Program-made: the position numbers and the translations under genes
Shown here: positions 12,597-23,400 of the stretch, piece by piece
How the letters are laid out: each line of letters starts with the position of its first letter
Position numbering within the stretch: the stretch's first letter is position 1
Notes under the pieces: generated by a model
What the model was told of the DNA's origin: nothing
The model's database searches: none
The model's input: the letters and a program-made list of their open reading frames with translations, nothing else
Assembly (NCBI GenBank): GCA_019059635.1
Contig: JAGVRJ010000007.1
Location: forward strand, 62,001 to 126,000
Source of the DNA: Proales similis
Lineage: Eukaryota > Rotifera > Eurotatoria > Ploima > Proalidae
Reading direction: 5' to 3'
Length of the DNA stretch: 64,000 nucleotides

Positions 12597-15500
12597 TTAT
12601 TTTCGCGACTCAATTTGGTCAAGCCACTCGACTATTGTTGCCAAGTTTCTCTTCATCCATCTTATATTCGAACGAATCTTTTCGGTAATTTGGTCCTTCC
12701 CTTGATCAGCCAAATACTCAATATGTGCGTTGCGTTCAAAAAAAGCCAAAACTCGTCTCAGATCAATGTTTGTGTTGAAATTTCGAGTGGCTGAATTTAG
12801 CAACACGCTCAACAGCTGTGGGTTCTTATGCCTTAAAAAGGGGCGAAATTTAAAGCAATCTTCATGAGACTTTCAATCTAATCGTGGTTGGCAACCTTTC
12901 AAGAATGCTCTCTATCTCTCGTTCGACATAATCAAATACGATATGACGTGCGTTGACGTTTGATGCTATTGCGCTCACGATTGTTATTTCGTCTTGGCTC
13001 TTAATCAAGCTTGTGTCTGCCGAATCGACCAATAACCTATTTCTGCTAATTAAATGAAATTCAAGGGCAAATGACGATCAACGGGTTCACCTCCGAATAA
13101 GGGGCACATTCGAAGTGGAAGAAAGCATTTGAAAAATTTGAACCCGCTCCGAATAACTGGCGAATGTGATGGCATAGTCATAGACTGATTCCCAAAAACT
13201 CAGGTCGCCGGTCGCACACAACACCTGAGTGGCTACAGGGAAAAAACCAGTTGACAGGCTAAAGGAATGAAAAAAAAAAAGTTCAATAGCCAGGATTAAA
13301 TCCGTATTGTTCGAATGTTTACCTTTGAGTTGAATTCCATGACGAAATTTGCTCTTTTGCGGAATCAATACATTCAGGATCGTTGAGAAAGCACATAAGT
13401 TTCAACAAAGACGTTTGAATATTTCTTAAACCAACAGGCTAATAAAAAGTAAAAAAAAAAATGAAAGTAAAGAATTTTACTTAAGATTATAATCCTTAAT
13501 ATCCGGCTTCCATTTTACTTTTTCATACAAGGGTTTAATCAAATCTGAGAAAAAATCCTAAAAAATATTAATAAAACTATCAATAAAAAATCTAAATGAA
13601 TAACTAACCTTCAATTGGTGTGATGCTTTTGGATGATCGATTAACATTTCTGAAATAAAATTTAACCCAGGAAAAGCTGAAGAAAAGACGAGCGGGTCTG
13701 TCTCCTTTGACAAGTAGCTGATCATTCGCAGAAAGAAGAGCTGGTCGATGTACTCGGCGCGGCCGAGGTTGAAGGCGTCGTCGATGAGCTGCGCTCGTGA
13801 GACGCTGTCGATGAGCGTGTGGTCGTTCTGGAGCTGGTCGATCAGCAGCTGCCAGTTTGCGGCATCATAGTTGACACGGTACCAGCCAACATGCTTCACG
13901 TTGGCCACGATCCATGAGTTGGCTCCTGTGCCCTCGGGCAGCTTGACAACCACTGGAGTATCGGACATGTTGAGATTTTGAAGTCGGAGGGGCGAGACTG
14001 AGCTCGGTCACTTACAGTTGGGCTGGTCGGCGCGCAGCCAGTCGGGCCGCTTCTCGAACGAAAAGTCGGCCTGCTCGCTGGTTGTGAAGGTGAAGGGCAC
14101 GTACCACTTGGCAGCCTCGTAGGCCGGGCTGTTCTGGGCCTCGTTCTGTGGGTTGAGCAGGAACCAGCGCTGGGTGACGTTGAGCTGGGAGCCGCTGCGC
14201 GCCACGGTCACCACCGGGTAGCCCATCTGCAGGGTCCACGTGTCCATGATGGTCTTGACGCTGAGCTCGCGAGCCAGAGTGCCGTCGCTGTGGGCCTGTT
14301 CGGTCAGGGCTGCCCACAAGTCGTCCTGCTCGGCGTTGGCATACTGGTACTTGCGCAGGTAGTTCTTGTCGAGCCCACATTAGTTCTCTCATTTAGTCAT
14401 GTGGTCTGGTGTTGTGCTACTTACCGATACTCCACTCCTAAATGTTGGTTCTGTTAGGAAGGCATTCATCATTCTTACAATCGCCGCACCCTTAAAGATA
14501 TCAAACATATTACTCAGTTGGTTACTTTTTATATTCTTTTTTACTTTTTCATAAGAGATCGCATCAAATATAGCAGATATCTCGGCTGGATCTTGTACCT
14601 CAATACTCACTGGATGACTTGATTCGAGGCTATCGAGAAGCATTGTCTCTGTTAGATACACATTAAAATAGTCCAAGTCCCGCCACTCGGGGTTTGTGTA
14701 ATTTGCTCCCAAGTATTCAAGCCAAGAAGCAAAGCCTTCATTTAGCCTTTCAACGCTCTTGTTTTTTAGAGAAAACAGAAATTAGGTTGTTGAAACCAGA
14801 TTACCATAAATCATTCCACCATTTCATTGTCACCAAATTTCCAAACTTGGATTTTGATTAAAGCCACACAAGCCATTTTATTAAAGCCAGTCAGATTTCT
14901 TTACCCACTGATGACTGATTTCATGAGAAATGAAGAAGGTCATCATTCTCTGATGCTCCAGGTTCTTTTCTTCTGGGTTTATTACTAATAGTGCTTCTCG
15001 ATAAGTGATCAAGCCCCAGTTTTCCATTGCCTTTTTAGGTTCTTTTAGAGCCTAAGATATTCAAATCCTGATTGAATATTTACTCCGGAGTCCATTTCAG
15101 GTAGTGCAATATGAGCTTTGAAATTGGTTTTAATTCGTAAACTTTTCAAATTTGTTTCCTATTAGCTTACTGGTCTTCTTTAAGGGAATTTTTATGTCGA
15201 AAAATTCATAGAAATAATCGGTCAAATCAGATACGCGGCCAAGGGCAAGATCCAGCCTCTTGTTCTCAATGTCGTTTACTTTACCGGCTACTTCTACTCG
15301 CATTCCACTATTGGGGGAGCGCGCGCTGATTTTATGAAAGTCTGACACCACAAATGCTACCAAATAGGTAGACATTTTTAGAGTCTTTTCAAAGTAGTCA
15401 ATCATCCATCCTTGTTCACTTTAATCGGGAATGTGCTTGTTTTAAGACTTGAAAATATTTACGGCTATCTGAGTTTGAAGCTTACTTGTGCTGCTTGCTT

Positions 15501-18500
15501 CTCAAAAGTCGAGTGTTTGCAAGGCTGCTCATGTTGGCCGGCCTGATGATTTGAATAAGAAAAGTCGCTTTCATACTGGGCTCATCAAAACAAGGAAAAG
15601 CTCTTCTGGCCCAGGTTGGCTGAAATTGTGTTGCTGCCAAGCTGAGAAACAAAATAACAAAAGTATCTAAGATCAAATGAGACCATCTTCTCACCTTATT
15701 TCGTCGCCTTCTTCATTTATGTAAGAAGTTCGATAAAAGCCAACCAATGATTCAGACAATTTCCCCGAGTATTCGAAGTGCATCGAATAAGAAGCATTTA
15801 CATGGCAGTTGCGTTCAATCTCAAGAATAAGAAATTCTCTTTGTCGATCTATGAAGCCGCCCTTGAGCAACTTAACCTCTTGGTCATCTGACGAAGTAAG
15901 CGTGATAGCGGCAAACTTTAGATCCACTGCATGCAACACGATCCGTTTAGTCTCATTCGTGCATTTAAAGTCTATGGTGCAGCTGGCTTCGAATCTGTTT
16001 TGAAGGTAAACAAACGGCCTGATTGTTAAATTGTAATGATAAGGAATCAAGTTTGTTGGTAAGCGATATGACCGCTTGGCTGCCTCTGTTTTATTGCGCT
16101 TAAAAAGACAACTTAAATAATAATCATGTTCAATGGGAAAGGCCTGACTTACTTTAAGCTGGGTCGTGAACCAATCTTCGACTTCCTCCATTGAATTGTT
16201 GAACCAATGATTGTTCTGATGAACTTGGTAGATTGCTATGGCTGCCGAGCTATCGTTTTGAACTCCATAGAACTAGATCACGACTCGATAAGTTAAAAAA
16301 AGGAGGCCAAGTGGTTAAAAGAGAGTTGACCATAACCAAATCCAAAAACTCCTGGCGTGTCTTGAGTTTTCTGGAGATAGCCTTAAGAGCTTTCTCTTCG
16401 GCCGGTTTGTTAAATTTGGCCAAACTAAGAAAAAAATAATGGCCAGGTTATCCACATGGCAATATGAAAAGCACAAGTGGATAAATCGGTCTGCTTACTC
16501 TCGAATTCTTTCGATGTTGTTTTTGAAAAAGTTCCAAGCTAAAATGTGGCCTCCAGGTTGCTCTGTCCAGAACGCGATTAAATCGAAAAAGTCCTCGTTT
16601 TTGGATTCAAGCATTTCATTTAAATGCTGAATTGTGATTGAGCTGTCAGAAATGCATGACAAAGCTTTAAGGTGCTTTTCCTTATACAAAGAACTCTCAA
16701 GCAGGTTTGACTCATCCAATAGATGGCGGTAGCTTCTATTAACAGTCTCATATGACTTGTGCTTGTCGTGACTCGTTCGCAAACCAACACAGCCGATGAT
16801 ATCAACCAAATAAAGATTGTCCCTGTGCTCAAATTCTTAAAAGCCCAGCATGCATGTTATATAAGATATGAATTTTGAACCTGCTCAAATATCCATTTTC
16901 GTTCCAATAAAAAAAAAGCCTTCTAGCCACATTAACACAAGACTGTAAATCAAGAGCACAAGCGAAGCTCAATATGCGATGACGAATAAGCCTTCAAAAC
17001 CTAAATAATTCCAAAATGATAAAAAAAAAGAACGATTGGACACAAACCGATCGGAAGTTGAATCAGTTTGCTTAAAATTCCATCCCAGCTTGTTGTAGAG
17101 TGGCTCGACGAGGCTGCGCAGGAAAGTCTGCATGGGGCCGTAGAACTGCGTCGACTCGAGCATGTCGACGAAGAAGCCGATGCGGTCGAGGAAGATGCTC
17201 CAGGGCAAAAAGTCGAACTCGCTGCGTAGCATCTGAGACACGTCCATGGCGGTGGCGAAGCGAGCCTGGCGGGCTTGCGCAAAACTCAGCACATCCATCA
17301 GCTGGGCCTTGGTGCGCGGCGACAGCTCCTGTTCGGCTCAAGAGTCAGCCGTGCTGTGGGTCACTGGCAACCAGAAAGAGTCCACTCACCTGCGGATGCT
17401 CGCGCAGTTGTCGAATGATCTTGCGCCAGTTGGCCTCGTCGTAGTTCACCCTGAAGAAGATTCCAAAGTCGAGGTTTGCCAGAACAAAGTCGTCGTCGTC
17501 TCTCAGCTCTCTTTCAAGCTGCAGCTGCTCTGTTAGGTGATCAGGATGAAAATAGTTTGCTTCACCGGTCATCTGTCTGCTCAGTGAGCCTACCCTGTTC
17601 GGCGTAGATCCAGGCGTAGCGACCGTTCATGTTGTCCGGACTGGCCTGGTTGGTGAACGAGTCGGTGCTGCCGATTCTCTCGACCGAGTGCGAGAAAGGA
17701 ATGGTCCACTTGACACTGTTCGACATTTGCTTGTACCGAGTCTGAATCAGAGACGGGAAATGATCACTTACTCTCTGAGGTCGTCGGCCGGCACTGACGA
17801 GTCGAGAACGAATCGCTTCTGCTCGACGACGATGTGCTTGGAGTCTTTGACTTTGACTGTGACTGCCGGGTGGCCCTTATGATTGAGCCAATCAAGTAAA
17901 AATTCAGTCAAATTAACCCCGTTCAAGGTTTTGTCGATCTCGGCTTGCTTAATCCAAAATTAAGATTTAGTTTGAATGAATGGATCGGACCCTGAATACC
18001 TGAGAAGCTTTTTCAATAAATTTTAATCTGTTTACATTTTGATGGGCGTATGCTTTCACATATTTCTAAAAACAAAATTTCTAAGGATTTTTTTGAAATT
18101 TTACAATCGAGTAGCCAATACCCGAAGAATTCCGTCAAAGCTATGCTCACCCAAGACATAACTGAGGGTTCTGATTAGCCCGGACGCCTTGAAAACCGTT
18201 TTTCGCCTTATGTTAAATTGAGAAGAGGACCTTTTCTAATTTGCCTTTCCATAAGTAATCACTGGACTAATGTTGTCATTAATCTCCTTTTTGCTCTCAA
18301 TCGACTTGAAGATTGGTCTGGTGCTCATTGAAGAGTCCTTGTCCATGACCTCAGTTAACAGGTAAAGAAACTGGTCGTCCATTCGCCAACTCGAATTGAG
18401 CCTGCCCGTATAAACGTATTCAAGATATCGAGCGATTCCCTCGTTCAACCAAAGGTCGTCCCACCTTGAACCGACGAGCAGGGAAATGGAAAAATTGATA

Positions 18501-20115
18501 TTGATTTAGTAAATGGGAGTGCTAACCATTCAGGTGTCAGAAGATTGCCGAACCTGTTATTGAGTTTCTGGCTTTTAGAATCCTCGTTAAAAAGTTGCCA
18601 GGGAAAACTTACCACATGTGAGCGATTTCATGTGATATTATCTGTGCCGTTAGAATCTCGGATGGGTCAAGCAAATCGGAATCTTTGAAAAAGAATTTCT
18701 CTCTGTACAACACCAAGCCCCAGTTTTCCATTGCTCCTGATTGTTGATTTCAGTGAAACAAACTGAAAATCAAATTGGAGTCTAATTGTTGATTACCGAA
18801 CATGAAGTGTGGTACAGCCATGTGATCTATGAAAAATCAAAAGATGGAAATTTAAAGAAAGAAATTTAAAATCAGTTCTAGAATTACTCAGCTCGAGTCA
18901 ACACACCTAATTTTGGAAGGAAAAAGTCGCTATTTAGGTAGTTTTCATAAAACTTCAATGTCTTCTCAGCAAATCGTAGAGCGAACTGCGAACTGTTTGT
19001 CTTTTCTTCTCGTGCGCAAACTCGAGTTATGGTTCCTGCTATTCCGCTGTTCGCCTGTGCTGTATAATCGCTCCCCGTGGAAGTGCATTTTAAGTCAGCG
19101 AGTACAATAGCAAGCAAGTAAGTGGACATTTTAGGCGACGGCATAAATCTGCTTATTTTCCACTCATACTCTACGCCTCCCTCGCTTAAGGTCATTTATT
19201 CACTGAAAGAGTTTCTCTAGGGTTTAATCAAGAAAAAACGCTTCTTTACATGTCCAGGGACGTCTGCATCGGCATGTTGGAAAATGCCTGAAGACTGCGA
19301 TCGTGAATAACACTTACGGAAAATACAGCTTTGAACAGAGGCTCGTCAAATGAGATGAAAACTCGACGAGCTTCGATGGTTTCCATTTGGCTTGCAACAA
19401 GCCATCTGAAAGAAAAAGTTTTAAGGCCTGACTGTAAAGCATGAAAAATAATAGAAAAATGCCTTTTTTCATTCTCATTCGTATAGTAGAAACTGCTATA
19501 GAGCCCCAGGTGATTGGCTTCGATAGAGCCAATCGCGAACGCGTAAAACCAATAAGCAAAGCCTGGACGAAATAGCTGTTCGTTAAGGCTGAATTTAATA
19601 AGATCGTAAGTCGAGTTGTATTTCCAGCTTAGATTGGAAATATGCTCAAATCGAGTGTCATTCATGGATCCGATTTCGATCTGAACTATCTCAAGTTTTT
19701 TCATGTGAAGAAGCAACTCGTCAGTCTGTTCATGGCACACGAATGAAATGTTCACTTTTGATTCAAATTTTTCAGGCTTCGTTCTGAGAGTGAAGAACGG
19801 TTTTATGGTCAAGTTATAGTGCATCGGCTTAAGGGTCACTGGCAGTCGAATGCCGCGCGCTATTTGGAATTTCGTTTAATATAGAACTTCAGTCTCTTAA
19901 ACAATGTTGATACCACCTTTGAATTCACTATGAGCTTCTGGTTTGTTGTTTATGACAGGCGAGCCATGGTCACCAAGAGCATCCTTGTGTCTTCTCGGCT
20001 GTGACGAATTAGTTTCTTGCACTGAAATAAAAGGTTGTGGAACCAACTGTTCACCACATATTAAGCTCAGTGTGCAGTAGATAAGAAACGTTCCTGCTTC
20101 GAAGCTTAGCTTCAT
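12597..20115 (-). CDS. M1 aminopeptidase gene II: secreted, two fused units (units 3 and 4)
   Basis: The start ATG at 20115 opens a cleavable signal peptide ([20 protein letters not shown]), not an anchor, then a short polar linker. Unit 3 (about 19860-16150) begins at [19 protein letters not shown]. It has GAMENWG across an intron near 18735-18797, HEIAHMW at 18612-18632, and [11 protein letters not shown] and VITYGK for the catalytic Tyr. Its end, [14 protein letters not shown], runs into [17 protein letters not shown], which opens unit 4 (about 16140-12597). Unit 4 has DSG/AMENW across an intron, HEISHQW at 14905-14925, LNEGFASW and ISYEKGAA, and ends [17 protein letters not shown]. There is no stop or new start at the junction, so one protein of roughly 1,700-1,900 residues is predicted. 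Both units look catalytically intact. An alternative is two proteins made by trans-splicing or cleavage at the basic linker. Confidence 0.85.
13688..14474 (-). repeat. Homogenised tract, type-2 unit, copy in unit 4
   Basis: Collinear with 9385-10171 over 787 bp, including intron sequence, with about six substitutions by eye. Identity stops abruptly at both ends: upstream of 13688 and beyond 14474 the paralogues are diverged, and unit 4 has an extra 57-nt-class intron inside the SYEK/GAA segment. Confidence 0.92.
17087..17878 (-). repeat. Homogenised tract, type-1 unit, copy in unit 3
   Basis: Collinear over 792 bp with 24863-25654, without length change and with only scattered substitutions, introns included. 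It covers the HPAVTVK segment through the [11 protein letters not shown] segment. It is GC-rich: 38 of 60 bases at 17101-17160. The flanks on both sides are diverged and AT-rich. Confidence 0.92.
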
Positions 20116-20487
20116 TTTTGGGCTTGTATAAACTCCAATTTAATTTGTATGATATGCTGAGCGGCTATTTTTGAAGTAGTGATTGCAAGCAAAAAATCAC
20201 TTATTGACCGAGACCGGTGGAGAGAAAAAATGACTGAGCTTGATACAAGCCAATAAGGTTTGAGAGTCCGATTCATTTGATAGTAGTGACGATAACTCAT
20301 TTAAAGTGGGAGCTTTCACAGACAGTACTCGAGTAAAACGCAAACCTGACAACATAGAAAGCGGAGTTGATTGCGTTTTATTTCAAAATCAAAAATTCAA
20401 GTGATCTAGGCCACTCGAAGTTAAAGTTAGAAGCTACTTGAAAATAGAATAAGAGAAAAAGAGGCGCTCGCGAGTTAGAGAATCTCT
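20116..20487. other. Gap between aminopeptidase genes I and II
   Basis: 372 bp between the stop of gene I (20488) and the signal-peptide start of gene II (20115). It should hold the gene I 3' UTR and the gene II promoter. No coding signal is seen. Confidence 0.5.
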
Positions 20488-23400
20488 TTACGCTTGCTGC
20501 TCGAGCCAGTTGCCGATCGGAGCAAGGTTCTTTGAGTACCAGCGAATATTAGTACGAATGCTTTCAAGCGCCTGTCTGAATGCTTCAGTTGCTACGCCAA
20601 GTTCTGGGGTTCGCTCGATAAAACGCTGCACTCTGTTGAGGTCATATTCAGTATGAAGACTGCTGGTAGCATCTTCAACCAGACGTGGAAGCGTGAATGA
20701 GACTCCACCGTATCTTTTAAGTTGGGGGTTAATAAAAAGCTATTTGACTCTAAAAATGAATGCACGGCTCACTTTTCATAAAACATGTCCCAGTTTTCCT
20801 CCAAATAGTCATAAACCATTCGGCGGGCAATTTGATTCGATGAAATTGTTCGAATCAGTGATGTCTCGTCTTGGACTCGGACAATGTTCGGATCCGAAGT
20901 TTTTGAGAGCAGGCTAAAAATTTCGTTTTGATCCGATTCAGATTAAATTAAAATCAAAAAGATCAAGAAAGAAGAAAAAGAAAATGTAACTTACAATTTT
21001 AAGAGCTGATAGTTAGAAGTTGAAGCAAGCCCGTTCAACATTCTGATTCGCTCAGAATTGTCGCGAGTGTTGATCGAGATATTGTACAATTGAATCCATT
21101 CGTCTTGGCTTCCATACTGTCCGATAGTTCGATAAACAGTGTTCTTGAAATTGACTGGAATGCTTAAAAAAAGAACCTTTGCACGAGAATTCTGGTGAAG
21201 CAAGGAAAGATCCAGTTTAACTTACTTGACTCCATTATTAAGCCAATTCAAGTAATAATCACGCGCTTTATTGATACAGCCCTGATTGCCATAAGAGCAG
21301 TAGCGCGATAGAGTAGACAGTTGGAGATCACTAAATTTAAATCAAAATCTGAAAGCAATTATTCAATTATTCTCAGCTTACAGCTCGGTGGCATCTTCAA
21401 TGTTTTCGTTCCATTCAAATCGTTCATAAGTGTTTTTGATCAGGTTCAGAGAAAACTTCTTGAAAGACTGGAAAGTGTTGAAATCATTTGAGAGCAGAGA
21501 TGCAGCGACAGAAAGACCACGGAATGCAGGAACGAAAGCAACAGGGTCTTGTTCTTTGGGTAAGTATTTGATAATCCTGAAGAATTCCAATTGGTCAATG
21601 TACTCGGCGCGGCCGAGGTTGAAGGCGTCGTCGATGAGCTGCGCTCGTGAGACGCTGTCGATCAGCGTGTGGTCGTTCTGGAGCTGATCGATCAGCAGCT
21701 GCCAGTTTGCGGCATCATAGTTGACGCGGTACCAGCCAGCATGCTTCACGTTGGCCACGATCCATGAGTTGGCTCCTGTGCCCTCGGGCAGCTCGACAAC
21801 CACTGGAGTATCGGACATGTTGAGATTGTGTGGTCGGAGGGGCAGACTGAGCTCGGTCACTTACAGTTGGGCTGGTCGGCGCGCAGCCAGTCGGGCCGCT
21901 TCTCGAACGAAAAGTCGGCCTGCTCGCTGGTTGTGAAGGTGAAGGGCACGTACCACTTGGCAGCCTCGTAGGCCGGGCTGTTCTGGGCCTCGTTCTGTGG
22001 GTTGAGCAGGAACCAGCGCTGGGTGACGTTGAGCTGGGAGCCGCTGCGCGCCACGGTCACCACCGGGTAGCCCATCTGCAGGGTCCACGTGTCCATGATG
22101 GTCTTGACGCTGAGCTCGCGAGCCAGAGTGCCGTCGCTGTGGGCCTGTTCGGTCAGGGCTGCCCACAAGTCGTCCTGCTCGGCGTTGGCATACTGGTACT
22201 TGCGCAGGTAGTTCTTGTCGAGCCCATATTAGTTCTCTTGTTTAGTCATGTGGTCTGGTGTTGTGGTACTTACTGACACTCCGCGTTTGAAAGTGTTTTC
22301 GGTCAGGAAAGCGTTCATCATTCTTATAATGCTAGCTCCTTTGCTGTATGAAATTGAATCGAATAACGAGTTAATCTCTCCAGGATTGTTGACTTCCACG
22401 CTAACTGGGTGACTTGTCTCCAATGAGTCCATTTCGAAAGTTGCCAATTTTTGAACGAAAAAGAATTTAAGCTGTTCAAATAAAACTTCTTAAATGATTT
22501 GAGTTTTCCGGTCTGAAAGCAGATCATCTTACATCTTGCCATTCTGGATGTGTATGATCGTAACCGAGATATTCGACCCATGAAGCGAAGCCTTCATTGA
22601 GCCAGAGATCATTCCACCAGACTGGAGTGACCAGATTGCCAAACTTACAAAAGAATGGTTTTCTTTACTAGTAACCTCTTGAAACAAACTTTCGCCAACT
22701 TAGCTAATTACCCATTGATGAGCAAGCTCGTGAGAAACAACAACCGAAACACGCCTTTTGTTCGAGAGAAGATCGCGAGTAGGATTGTAGAGCAGCTGAG
22801 TCTCTCGATAGATCACCAAGCCCCAGTTTTCCATTGCTTCATGAAGCAAGTTTTAGACCAAGTAAACAAACTCTGCAGATAAATTTCAAAAAATACCGCC
22901 GGCGTTAAAGTCAGGAACGGCCACTTGAGCTTAATCAACGGTTTTGTATTAATGGGATCGCAAGTGAAATAGCATGAACTAGGAATGTTACTTGATTTGG
23001 CAAGAGGGTAGTCGATGTCAAAGTAATCGCCAAAAAAGTCAATTATCTTTACTGCTTCGCTCAGGCCGTGTTGACCGTCGCCTTGAGCAATCGCTTCAGG
23101 TCTTCCATGAACGTCGACTAGGAAGTTTTTCGAAGTCGTTGCCTCGATGTAATCAAAATTTGACACTACAAAAGCGACAAGGTAGGACGACATTTTAACG
23201 GTCTTTTCGAAAGTGTCTATCTCCCAGCTTAAGTTTTGAAATGAAGTCAAATGACCAAGTTTGGCTCCAAAGAGGAATTTCAAGCATTACTTGCTGTCAG
23301 TAGGATGGGGTTCGGTGTTGACCAGCGGAGTATTGAATAGAGTTCGCTTAAAGCTCTTGTGACGGATCATTGTCAATCGGAATGAAGCCTTTAGTCCCGG

